Source: an uncultured Lewinella sp.
Lineage (GTDB): Bacteria > Bacteroidota > Bacteroidia > Chitinophagales > Saprospiraceae
NCBI GenBank assembly: GCA_913057785.1
Contig: CAJXPD010000049.1
Coordinates: 1 to 45,619 of the forward strand
Length of the DNA stretch: 45,619 nt
Reading direction: 5' to 3'
The position numbers were made by a program, and so were the translations under genes. The notes beneath the pieces were generated by a model that was not told where the DNA came from, did not search any database, and saw nothing but the letters and a program-made list of their open reading frames with translations. Positions 18,688 through 26,395 of this stretch are shown here, piece by piece (positions within the stretch are counted from its first letter, which is position 1; each line of letters begins with the position of its first letter).

Positions 18688-19860
18688 CTACCTTGTTCTG
18701 GATATAGCGAACTCTAATCCCCTCAGTTCTGCCAAACTCTTTAACCGCCCGATTGCCCCATAGCCCGGATAGACATCCTTGCCTAGATCATCCAGCATCT
18801 TATGACCATGATCTGGGCGCATCGGAATGGATCTTTGTTCCTGATGCATTAGTTCTATGGCTCCTTTCACAATCTTATACATATCCACATCCCCCTCCAA
18901 TAAACTCGCCTCCCAGAAGCGATTGGGGCCATCTCGTTTGGTATTTCGCAAGTGAAAGAAGTGAATTCTACTCCCCCACTTCCTGAGCATCTTTACTAAG
19001 TCATTTTGGGGATGTGCTCCAAAAGAACCAGTACAAAAGCAAAGGCCATTTACTGGGGAGGGAACTCGAGACATGATTTGTCTGACATCTGCTTCTGTAC
19101 TCATGATTCTAGGTAAACCAAATACCGGGAAAGGTGGGTCGTCGGGATGAATGGCCAACTGGATGCCCATCTCTTCCGCCACTGGGACAATAGCTTCCAG
19201 AAAGGCGACCAGATTATCTCTCAACCCTTCAGCATCAATATGTTCATACTGGGCGATGGCAGCCAACACTTGATCCTTGCGCAAGGCTGTGCTGCTACCC
19301 GGTAAAGCTTGAAAGACACAGCTGAACAGGGCTTGCTTTTCTTCTTCTGGAATGAGATCAAACTGCTCCTGTAGTCTTTCCAATTGAACCTTTTCTTTTT
19401 CAGCTCTAGCTCCCGGACGTTCTAGCAAAAAGAGATCGGCTAGTTCATACTTTTCCTGATCGTATAGCAATGCTTCAGATTGGTTAGGGAGTAGGTAAGC
19501 AATATCGGTCCGTACCCAATCGAAAACGGGCATGAAATTATAGGTCACTACTTCGATACCGCTATTGGCCAGGTTTCGGAGGCTTTCCAGATAGTTGGCA
19601 ATGTATTGCTGAAATTCGCCACAACGCATTTTAATGTCTTCATGTACGGGCAAACTTTCCACCACCGTCCATTTTAAACCGAATGTATGGATCAAGGACT
19701 TCCGTTCCTGAATAGCCTCCCTGCTCCAGACCGCACCAATCGGCAGCTCATGTAAAGCCGTGACTGCTCCGTGGCAACCCGCCTGAGCAATATCACTTAA
19801 TGATACCGGATCCAATGGACCGAACCAACGCATCTGCTGATTAAATCGTATGTATTTCAT
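18688..19860 (-). CDS. uxuA: Mannonate dehydratase
   Basis: 390 residues from the ATG at 19860 (MKYIRFNQQMRWFGP); an ATG at 19872 would add four residues. The UxuA signature is clear: MRWFGPLDPVSLSDIAQAGC at the start, VVESLPVHEDIK, VVTYNFMPVFDWVRTD, the metal-site region LAIHPDDPPFPVFGLPRI, and MRPDHGHKM near the C-terminus. UxuA converts D-mannonate to 2-keto-3-deoxygluconate in glucuronate catabolism. This fits a genome that degrades pectin or other uronate polymers, although UxaC, UxuB and KdgK are not in the window. matB starts 165 bases downstream without a visible promoter, so the two may share a transcript. Confidence 0.95.
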   Translation of the reverse strand: MKYIRFNQQMRWFGPLDPVSLSDIAQAGCHGAVTALHELPIGAVWSREAIQERKSLIHTFGLKWTVVESLPVHEDIKMRCGEFQQYIANYLESLRNLANSGIEVVTYNFMPVFDWVRTDIAYLLPNQSEALLYDQEKYELADLFLLERPGARAEKEKVQLERLQEQFDLIPEEEKQALFSCVFQALPGSSTALRKDQVLAAIAQYEHIDAEGLRDNLVAFLEAIVPVAEEMGIQLAIHPDDPPFPVFGLPRIMSTEADVRQIMSRVPSPVNGLCFCTGSFGAHPQNDLVKMLRKWGSRIHFFHLRNTKRDGPNRFWEASLLEGDVDMYKIVKGAIELMHQEQRSIPMRPDHGHKMLDDLGKDVYPGYGAIGRLKSLAELRGLEFAISRTR

Positions 19861-19961
19861 TTTCCTTACCATTGGCTTTTATACTTGGACTGTACTAAGT
19901 GTTCTAGATTGATACTATGTCGCATCGTCCCGCTTTGTATTCAGAATGCTTACTTGGGGTT

Positions 19962-19969
19962 CAAATATA
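19962..19969 (-). promoter_or_regulatory. Candidate -7 box of uxuA
   Basis: On the minus strand the bases read TATATTTG, an exact TAnnTTTG match, about 100 bases before the uxuA start. The -33 position is not a good TTTG but coincides with the palindrome at 19983-19994, as expected for a controlled promoter. Confidence 0.5.
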
Positions 19970-19982
19970 TAAAATCCCTTAT

Positions 19983-19994
19983 GCAATCGATTGC
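19983..19994. promoter_or_regulatory. LacI-type palindromic operator upstream of uxuA
   Basis: GCAATCGATTGC is a perfect 12-bp palindrome with a central CG. With one flanking base on each side it matches the LacI-family pattern TGnAAnCGnTTnCA at nine of ten defined positions. It lies 13 bases upstream of the uxuA -7 box, over the -33 region, a good position for a repressor. No LacI-family gene is present in the window. Confidence 0.5.
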
Positions 19995-20234
19995 GTAGCA
20001 TGGCGAAAGTCTTGGTGCCAAAAGGGCTTCAATGAAAAGCGGACAAACCTACTTGAACGAACTTTGGTATAAATGATGGATGGGAATTCGATCTAAGTCA
20101 TCTTCGAAGTCGAAACCTAAGCATTTGAAATTCGTTGGAACCTATGGTGAAAATCTGTAAATTGTTCAGCAAGACTTTTTAGTCGTGCGAGCTTAATAGT
20201 GGATCTGGAAACATCCGATCCTAAAGATGACTAA

Positions 20235-22325
20235 ATGCCAGTAAGATTTTCCTTTTTGCACAATACGAAGGCCACTCTGACCTTTGCTTTACTTTTATTG
20301 CTTCCTACCTTAGGGAGCAGCCAATCCAATGGCAAGTTTTTACACGCCATTGATAGTTTTCAATCGATATATCAAAAAGTAGAGAATGACAGCCTAAAGC
20401 TGGAAGGACTAACCCTGATTGGGCACAGCTACCGCTATGTAAATATGGATAGCTCCAAGTACTATTTGTGGAAAGCTATCGCCATGCATAAGAAAAAACC
20501 CGTCAACAAAAGAAGGCAGGCTTTTGCCTACAATGTGATTGCGGATATCTATCGTACAGAACCGAACAAAGATAGCGCTCGATTTTATTACGAAGAGGCC
20601 TACCAACTTTTTCAAGCGGAAGAGGACAAGACCCTCTTTCTGGCTATTGCTCCCCCATACGGCTATTTCTTGGCTAAAAATCAGGAGCAGGAAAAAGGGA
20701 TCCAGATCTTTCAGGAGGCAATTGCTATCGCTCAGGAGCAAGGAGATTACCATAACCTCAGCTTCTTGTATGGTAGCTTGGGGAGAATCTTCTTCACCGA
20801 GCAAAGGGATAATGCGAAGGCTATCGAAGTCTACAGAAAAGGAATTGAGGCTAGTAGTAAGATGTCAGATGGACTAAACTACAAAAGAATCCATTCTACC
20901 CTACTCCTCGGTCTGTCTAATATCTTTCTGGATGAGGAACAAATAGACAGTACCATTCACTATGCCAGCACAGCCGCCGAACTGGCCAATGCCGGTGAAA
21001 TACCCCAAAAGGTTGTCGTGGCTTATAGTAATCTATGTGAAAGTTATTTGCGCAAAGAAGAATTTGCCCTTGCTGAAAACTTCAACCTGCAAGCTACCGA
21101 ATTGAACAGTTTGGTTAAGGATATTTCTGCTACTATAAGGATTGCTATTCATAGGCAGGCGTTACACTTGGCCTTACGGAATTATGAGGCATGTATTGCT
21201 GAAGGGGATGATATTCTCAGAATGTATAGAACTTCCTTATCCTCCAGGATGAAGGAGCAGATCTATGAAAACCTATGTGAATGTTATGCCATGCAGGGGA
21301 ACGCTAAACAATCAATTAATGCCAAGGATTCTTTTTCCTTTTATGCCCAACAACGCCTCAATAAAGAACAGGAAGAGTCCCTGGCCAAGTTGTACAATGA
21401 ATTTGCGATCCGGGAAGAGAGAATTGAAAATGAAACCTTGCGAGCCGAACAAGAAGAGGCGGACAAATTACTGCAATTTCAACGTTACGCTGCAATTGGG
21501 CTAATTCTAGGCCTAGGCTTTGCTATTGCCTGGGCGATCACCGCCCATCGGTCCAACCTGGAAAAGAAAAAGCACAATGCAGAGCTAGAACATTTAGTGC
21601 ATCAACGTACCAGTGAATTACGGATGACTAATATGGACCTACAACAATCCAATTACGAACTTAGAACCTTAACCTACATTGCCTCCCACGACATTAAAGA
21701 ACCCATAAGAAATATCGGGACTTTTGCAGGGCTCATTCAACGAAAGCTGCCGGAAAAAGAACGCGAAGAATTCAGCCCGGAATTCCAAGTGATCCAGAAA
21801 AGTGCCAAACGCCTTTACACCTTAATTGAAGATTTTACACACTACATTTCGTTATCCAAAAACAAGGAGCTACCGAAGGAGACGGTCGACTTAAATGCTG
21901 TGATCATGGCTATTAAAGAGGAAATTAGTAGCGAAGGGAAATATGAACGAGGAGTAATCACCAATACAGGTTTACCGAAAATTGTTTCTCACCCGTCCGC
22001 TGTTTATACCATTTTCCGGAATTTGATTGATAATGGCTTGAAATATAATGAGTCAGAAACACCGGAGATTAGACTTTCCTGCCAAATCGAGGAGAATTAT
22101 GTTCGAATCTCAGTATCGGACAATGGCATTGGCATCCCTGACCAATACAGGAAGACCATCTTCGAAATGTTTAAAAGGCTACATAATCAAACGAACTACC
22201 AGGGATCTGGAGTTGGCCTAGCTCTTGTAAAACTACTCCTTGATAAACTCAACGCTACCATTGAATTAGAAGGTGAGCCTCAAAAAGGAACTTGTTTTAC
22301 ACTTAGTTTTCCTAAAAAGGCCTGA
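20235..22325 (+). CDS. TPR-containing membrane sensor histidine kinase
   Basis: 696 residues. A signal peptide (MPVRFSFLHNTKATLTFALL, ending near GSSQS) is followed by TPR-like helical repeats (about 35-370) in the periplasm, a charged coiled coil (about 380-415), one membrane helix (about 418-436, AAIGLILGLGFAIAWAI), a second coiled coil, HisKA with its His in TYIASHDIKEPIRN (about 484), and HATPase (about 580-692) with NLIDNGLKYNE, SDNGIGIPDQY and GSGVGLALVKLLL. The FIST-associated kinase has the same type of HisKA. No response regulator is adjacent. Such TPR kinases are abundant in Bacteroidota and their signals are mostly unknown. It precedes a DUF1593 gene by 117 bases, but that gene has its own promoter. 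Confidence 0.93.
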   Translation: MPVRFSFLHNTKATLTFALLLLLPTLGSSQSNGKFLHAIDSFQSIYQKVENDSLKLEGLTLIGHSYRYVNMDSSKYYLWKAIAMHKKKPVNKRRQAFAYNVIADIYRTEPNKDSARFYYEEAYQLFQAEEDKTLFLAIAPPYGYFLAKNQEQEKGIQIFQEAIAIAQEQGDYHNLSFLYGSLGRIFFTEQRDNAKAIEVYRKGIEASSKMSDGLNYKRIHSTLLLGLSNIFLDEEQIDSTIHYASTAAELANAGEIPQKVVVAYSNLCESYLRKEEFALAENFNLQATELNSLVKDISATIRIAIHRQALHLALRNYEACIAEGDDILRMYRTSLSSRMKEQIYENLCECYAMQGNAKQSINAKDSFSFYAQQRLNKEQEESLAKLYNEFAIREERIENETLRAEQEEADKLLQFQRYAAIGLILGLGFAIAWAITAHRSNLEKKKHNAELEHLVHQRTSELRMTNMDLQQSNYELRTLTYIASHDIKEPIRNIGTFAGLIQRKLPEKEREEFSPEFQVIQKSAKRLYTLIEDFTHYISLSKNKELPKETVDLNAVIMAIKEEISSEGKYERGVITNTGLPKIVSHPSAVYTIFRNLIDNGLKYNESETPEIRLSCQIEENYVRISVSDNGIGIPDQYRKTIFEMFKRLHNQTNYQGSGVGLALVKLLLDKLNATIELEGEPQKGTCFTLSFPKKA

Positions 22326-22342
22326 TTTCAAAAGCTCCGTCG

Positions 22343-22373
22343 TTTACTGCCCTCAAGACTTTTGATACCTTTG
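22343..22373 (+). promoter_or_regulatory. Candidate promoter of the rightward DUF1593 gene
   Basis: TTTA (22343-22346), a 19-base spacer and TACCTTTG (22366-22373) match the Bacteroidota -33/-7 pattern well. The start codon is 70 bases downstream. This suggests the DUF1593 gene is transcribed independently of the kinase gene before it. Confidence 0.55.
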
Positions 22374-22442
22374 TACGAATAAGTTTAGTCATTTCAGACC
22401 GACTGAGCTCATCGAATTACCAATCTCTAAACAACCAATAGC

Positions 22443-23879
22443 ATGAAGAAGCATCTTTCTGTGCCTTCATTCATTTTTTTCCTAATAACCTTGCCTTTTT
22501 TCCTATCCTGTCAAGTTAGCCAGACTAAGAACAGAGTAATCATTCTTACGGATATTGAAGCTGACCCTGATGATACTCAGTCCTTGGTACGTCTATTGCT
22601 ATACGCGAATCAAATAGAAATAAATGGAATTGTTGCTACTACCTCATGCTGGCTGCAATCCGAGATCCATCCAGAATCCATCAAAAAAGTACTGCGTGCG
22701 TATGGGAAAGTACGTCACAATTTACTCCTACACGAAAAAGGCTTCCCTGATGAACAGTTCTTGCTAAACCTAGTCAAGAAAGGAATACCCAAATACGGAA
22801 TGCTGGGTGTGGGTGATGGTATGGATACGGAAGGTTCCAATTGGATTATAAGAGAGCTAGAGAAGAATGATCAACGTCCCTTATGGATTTCCGTTTGGGG
22901 AGGGGTGAATACCCTGGCGCAGGCCTTATATACGATTAGAAAGACAAAACCTAAGGCAGAAGTTGAGCAAATGGTGTCAAAATTGAGAGTCTATACGATT
23001 TCTGACCAGGACGATAGTGGCATCTGGATCAGAAATAACTTTCCTAATCTATTTTACATTGTGAGCCCAGGTGATCACTACGGTAGTGCAACTTGGACAG
23101 GCGTAAACTCCTTCGTGCAGGGAATAGACAATAGTGAAATATCTAATAGCTGGATAGCCCAGCATATTCAGCAAGGGCACGGTGCGCTGGGAGCCGAATA
23201 TCCCGATGTGGCCTGGGGGATGGAAGGGGATACACCGGCCTTTTTGTCCTTAATTCCCAATGGCCTGAATGACCCAGAGCATCCAGAATGGGGAGCTTGG
23301 GGCGGTCGATACGAACTGTATAAACCTGATTTTTCGAAAACGAAAAAAGGGGGGTCTATCGTTGAGATTGCGCCAGAGACACGCGCCATATGGACTAACG
23401 CCATTGACATCTACACGCCTTATCTACCAAAGGAATACGGAAGGACTGTCAGAAGGGATACAGCTTCCTATTCAGGGTACAAAGAAACCTTATGGCGCTG
23501 GCGAGATGATTTTCAAAATGACTTTGCAGCTAGAATGGATTGGTGCGTCCAATCTTACGAAAATGCCAACCATCCTCCTATTCCTATCCTTTCGCATCCG
23601 GAAGAGCTGACAGTGAAGTCGGGTAAGGGCTTTCTATTGGATGCTTTTGATTCTATTGATCCGGATGGAGACAATTTGAGCTTCCTTTGGTTTCCCTATC
23701 CAGAAGCGGGTTCGTATGCAGGAGAGGTGAAGATGGGGGCAGAAAATGTACATCGGGTATATGTGACTGCTCCAGAGGTCAATCAGGAGGAAACTATACA
23801 CTTCATTTTAAAGGTAAGTGACAAGGGGACTCCTACCCTATCTAGGTATAAACGCGTCGTGGTAAAGGTGCAACCTTAA
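22443..23879 (+). CDS. DUF1593 nucleoside-hydrolase-like lipoprotein with Ig-like C-terminus
   Basis: 478 residues with a lipobox (FLSC, Cys23). The N-terminal domain (about 30-330) is the Sde182-type nucleoside-hydrolase-like domain PF07632. The Asp cluster that binds calcium and sugar in nucleoside hydrolases is retained as ILTDIEADPDD (Asp37, 41, 43, 44). Further motifs are LWISVWGGVNTLAQAL near 145, [13 protein letters not shown] near 185 and GDTPAF near 262. After a helical [17 protein letters not shown] segment, residues about 380-478 form an Ig-like domain typical of this family. It closely resembles the DUF1593 protein at 28881-30356. The biochemical role of DUF1593 is not established to my knowledge; a glycosidase acting on plant glycans is an inference from fold and context. 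Confidence 0.88.
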   Translation: MKKHLSVPSFIFFLITLPFFLSCQVSQTKNRVIILTDIEADPDDTQSLVRLLLYANQIEINGIVATTSCWLQSEIHPESIKKVLRAYGKVRHNLLLHEKGFPDEQFLLNLVKKGIPKYGMLGVGDGMDTEGSNWIIRELEKNDQRPLWISVWGGVNTLAQALYTIRKTKPKAEVEQMVSKLRVYTISDQDDSGIWIRNNFPNLFYIVSPGDHYGSATWTGVNSFVQGIDNSEISNSWIAQHIQQGHGALGAEYPDVAWGMEGDTPAFLSLIPNGLNDPEHPEWGAWGGRYELYKPDFSKTKKGGSIVEIAPETRAIWTNAIDIYTPYLPKEYGRTVRRDTASYSGYKETLWRWRDDFQNDFAARMDWCVQSYENANHPPIPILSHPEELTVKSGKGFLLDAFDSIDPDGDNLSFLWFPYPEAGSYAGEVKMGAENVHRVYVTAPEVNQEETIHFILKVSDKGTPTLSRYKRVVVKVQP

Positions 23880-23935
23880 GCGGTAGGATGGCAGATAAAT
23901 TTGGAGAATAGAGGCCATCTTCTTCGCCCATAAAA

Positions 23936-24310
23936 CTAAGCGGATTTCTTGTGATAAGCAGCCCTGGAGTCTTGAATTTTGCCATAGTGTTCATCTGCCC
24001 ATTCCACTAGGGCTTGCAGATGAGGAATGAGGCTATCTCCCCGATCACTTAGTCTATATTCCACCCTAGGAGGAACTTCTGCATAAACCTTGCGTTCAAC
24101 CAGCCCATCGGCCTCCAGAATCTTTAAGGTGGTGGATAACATCTTCTGAGAAATGGTTACAATGCACTTGTGGATTTGATTAAATCGAAGTACTTCCTGC
24201 TCACTCAATAGCAGCAAAATCAGGATAGACCATTTATCGCCAAATCGATCAAGGATGTTGCGAACGGGGCAGTTTTCAACATCTTCATATTTTTCTAAGT
24301 TTTTTTCCAT
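23936..24310 (-). CDS. HxlR-family transcriptional regulator
   Basis: The ATG at 24310 gives 124 residues (MEKNLEKYEDVENCPV); a TTG at 24334 is possible but less likely. The winged helix is typical of HxlR: CPVRNILDRFGDKW, LRFNQIHKCIVTISQKMLSTTL, EADGLVERKVYAEVPPRVEY and LSDRGDSLIPHLQAL. The conserved Cys14 is the residue that senses quinones, diamide or other electrophiles in QorR and YodB; a second Cys is in IHKC. It is divergent from a QorB-like oxidoreductase gene, the arrangement seen for E. coli ytfH/ytfG, so it probably represses that gene and itself through the half-site array in between. Confidence 0.93.
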   Translation of the reverse strand: MEKNLEKYEDVENCPVRNILDRFGDKWSILILLLLSEQEVLRFNQIHKCIVTISQKMLSTTLKILEADGLVERKVYAEVPPRVEYRLSDRGDSLIPHLQALVEWADEHYGKIQDSRAAYHKKSA

Positions 24311-24347
24311 TCCGAACCCATTGATTATCAACAATAGTTACGCCGAC

Positions 24348-24423
24348 GTAAGTATAAGAGCTACCGGTAAGTTCTTTACTCATACTAACTTACCGATTAT
24401 CTTTGACTAACTAAAAGTAAGTA
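24348..24423. promoter_or_regulatory. Operator array of GTAAGT half-sites between HxlR and QorB-like genes
   Basis: Four copies of the word GTAAGT[A/T] occur: 24348-24354 and 24367-24373 on plus, 24387-24393 on minus, and 24417-24423 on plus. The second and third lie inside a perfect 9-bp inverted repeat (CGGTAAGTT 24365-24373, AACTTACCG 24387-24395, spacer 13). The array overlaps the QorB-like promoter. This is a strong candidate for the HxlR binding region. Confidence 0.6.
24375..24405 (+). promoter_or_regulatory. Candidate promoter of the QorB-like gene
   Basis: TTTA (24375-24378), a 19-base spacer and TATCTTTG (24398-24405) match the Bacteroidota pattern. The inverted repeat lies over the -33 box and spacer, so a bound regulator would block RNA polymerase. 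Confidence 0.6.
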
Positions 24424-24441
24424 ACTTTAATAAATTAATCA

Positions 24442-25347
24442 ATGATGGAAAAGGTTTTAATTACTGGAGCTACGGGGGGACTAGGTTCCAAGGTGGTTGA
24501 GTTTCTAAAACTAAACGATACTATCGAAACCATTGTCCTTGCTAGAGATAGCCAACATAAGAAGGCCAAGGCATTTGCGCAGGAAGGCTTAGAAGTAAGA
24601 ACTGGAGATTACAATACGCCAACTTCCTTAGAGAAAGCCTTCCAAGGTATTGATGTACTGTATTTTGTCTCGGGAAATGATGTGCTAAGTCGGATGCAGC
24701 AACACAAAAACGTAATTGCCGCGGCGATGGCTGCTGGAGTGGGACATATCATCTATACCAGCGCAGGAAGAAAAACCGAGCTTACCACCTCACCTCTTTA
24801 TCCGGTGATGTCTACTCATCAACAAACTGAGGAGTTGATTAAAACCTCTGATATTCCATACACGCTATTACAACACAATCTCTACTCCGAAGTGATTGCT
24901 ATGTTTTTGGGAAGCAAAGAAGAATTGCTGGACTCAAAGACTGTATTCCTTCCTACGGGAGAAGGTAAAACGGCCTTCGTTACACGTGATGACCTAGCTG
25001 AAGCTGGAGCACGAATTATCGAACGAGCTGATCAGCACATCAATCAAGTATATACCTTAAATGGGAGCGAAGAAATAAGCTTTGCACAAATTGCTACCTA
25101 CCTCTCCAATGTACTGGATGAAACCATTGCTTATGTCTCCCCGAGCATTCCGGAATTTGAAAAAACCTTAAGCTCTTTTCAAGTTCCAGCCGAGATTATT
25201 GGTATGATGACGATGTTCAGCCTGGGTATAGCTGACGGAGAGTTCGAAGGTTCGGGACATGATCTTGAGCAAATTATCGGGCGCAAAAGCACTTCCGTTG
25301 AAGCTTTCATTGGCAATGTTTACGGAGCCGCAGTTACTGCGGAATAG
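24442..25347 (+). CDS. NmrA/QorB-like NAD(P)H-dependent oxidoreductase
   Basis: 301 residues, cytosolic. The Rossmann motif VLITGATGGLGSKVVEF sits at the N-terminus (about 5-21), followed by GIDVLYFVSG near 70, VGHIIYTSAG near 98, and the substrate region YTLLQHNLYSEV near 150. The order matches the atypical SDR group of E. coli QorB (YtfG), an NADPH quinone oxidoreductase. The divergent HxlR gene supports an inducible quinone or electrophile response. A second ATG three bases downstream (24445) is an equally good start. The fold is certain; the quinone substrate is inferred from family and neighbour. Confidence 0.88.
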   Translation: MMEKVLITGATGGLGSKVVEFLKLNDTIETIVLARDSQHKKAKAFAQEGLEVRTGDYNTPTSLEKAFQGIDVLYFVSGNDVLSRMQQHKNVIAAAMAAGVGHIIYTSAGRKTELTTSPLYPVMSTHQQTEELIKTSDIPYTLLQHNLYSEVIAMFLGSKEELLDSKTVFLPTGEGKTAFVTRDDLAEAGARIIERADQHINQVYTLNGSEEISFAQIATYLSNVLDETIAYVSPSIPEFEKTLSSFQVPAEIIGMMTMFSLGIADGEFEGSGHDLEQIIGRKSTSVEAFIGNVYGAAVTAE

Positions 25348-25402
25348 CTTATTGTCCACTTTAAATCAAAATTACCGTCTGAATTGTTAGGATAGGAAGG
25401 TG

Positions 25403-25432
25403 TTTGAATCAGTTAATAGAACACTAGTTTAG
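25403..25432 (+). promoter_or_regulatory. Candidate promoter of the extradiol dioxygenase gene
   Basis: TTTG (25403-25406), an 18-base spacer and TAGTTTAG (25425-25432), one base off TAnnTTTG, lie about 50 bases before the start codon. It would give the dioxygenase gene its own promoter after the QorB-like gene. Confidence 0.4.
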
Positions 25433-25480
25433 CGTTCAAGTGCCTTCTATCATTCAGGCCTAAGACTTAACTTAGCCGGC

Positions 25481-26368
25481 ATGAATCGCAAACAGTTTGT
25501 ACAATCACTGGCCTTAATCTCTATCGGAGGAATTGCAATGAAATTAAAAGAGCTGAAAAAACTGGTATCTCCACTTAAGGGTACCCCTAAAATGCCGGTC
25601 CTGTTTCTGGGACATGGCAGTCCCATGAACGCCATTGAGGAAAATGAATTTGTGGCTAGCTTTCGAAAGCTGGGGCAAACGATTCAAAAGCCCAATGCCA
25701 TTCTTTGTATTTCGGCACACTGGGAGACACGAGGAACCTACGTCACTGCCATGGATTTGCCACGAACGATACATGATTTTGGCGGCTTTCCAAAGGAGCT
25801 GTTTGAGGTCCAGTATCCGGCGCCGGGGAGCCCGGAATTGGCGGAAGAAACGGCGAAGGTGATTACCAAGACAGAAGTGGGGATGGATCAGCATTGGGGG
25901 TTAGATCATGGTGCTTGGAGTGTTATCAAACACCTGTATCCGAATGCGGATATTCCCGTGATTCAGATGAGTCTAGATCGAGGAAAATCTCCGCAATACC
26001 ACTATGAGTTGGCCCAGGAACTTTCTGTTTTGCGAGAAAAAGGGGTACTGATTATCGGCAGTGGAAATATAGTACACAATCTCCGCATGATTGCCTGGGA
26101 TAAAATGAATGAAGATAACTATGGATATGACTGGGCGATTGAAGCCAACGAAGGGATGAAAGGTTTTCTTACCGATGGCAATCACCAGGCCTTGATTGAT
26201 TTCAGATCCCAAGGCAAACCCTTCCAGCTTTCGATTCCAACCCCGGAGCACTATCTGCCTTTACTCTACACGCTCGCATTGAAGGAGGAAAAGGAACCAC
26301 TCAAGCTGTTTAATGATAAACTTTTGGCCGGTTCGATTGCCATGACTTCGGTTCAGATAGGGGGATAA
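25481..26368 (+). CDS. ygiD: YgiD-type extradiol dioxygenase (DODA family)
   Basis: 295 residues. The DODA fold (LigB superfamily class III) is clear, with the four expected His in FLGHGSPMNA (about 46), CISAHWETRG (about 82), GSGNIVHNLR (about 190) and PTPEHYLPLL (about 250), which bind metal in YgiD. In E. coli YgiD opens the ring of L-DOPA at the 4,5 position; natural substrates elsewhere are uncertain. The first 20 residues (MNRKQFVQSLALISIGGIAM) resemble a degenerate twin-arginine or secretion signal before the usual family start, so the enzyme could be exported. The neighbouring quinone reductase and HxlR regulator suggest a shared link to catechols and quinones, but the genes have separate promoters. 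Confidence 0.9.
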   Translation: MNRKQFVQSLALISIGGIAMKLKELKKLVSPLKGTPKMPVLFLGHGSPMNAIEENEFVASFRKLGQTIQKPNAILCISAHWETRGTYVTAMDLPRTIHDFGGFPKELFEVQYPAPGSPELAEETAKVITKTEVGMDQHWGLDHGAWSVIKHLYPNADIPVIQMSLDRGKSPQYHYELAQELSVLREKGVLIIGSGNIVHNLRMIAWDKMNEDNYGYDWAIEANEGMKGFLTDGNHQALIDFRSQGKPFQLSIPTPEHYLPLLYTLALKEEKEPLKLFNDKLLAGSIAMTSVQIGG

Positions 26369-26395
26369 CAGCAGCTCAAGGCCCGAATCAAGCCT

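Larger units (their letters stand above)
19861..20234. other. Divergent control region between uxuA and the TPR kinase
   Basis: About 370 bases without a gene. The uxuA-proximal part holds a minus-strand promoter element and a palindrome listed separately. The part next to the rightward TPR kinase gene has only a loose GAACTTTG box near 20063-20070 and no clear partner, so its promoter is not resolved. Confidence 0.5.

Noticed and set aside
20409..20804. 131-codon leftward frame inside the TPR kinase gene
   Set aside because: It is the complement of a clear TPR region and has no start signal or known domain.
26369..26395. Weak stem AAGGC/GCCTT between convergent genes
   Set aside because: Only five pairs with a nine-base loop and no T-run; not enough to call a terminator.
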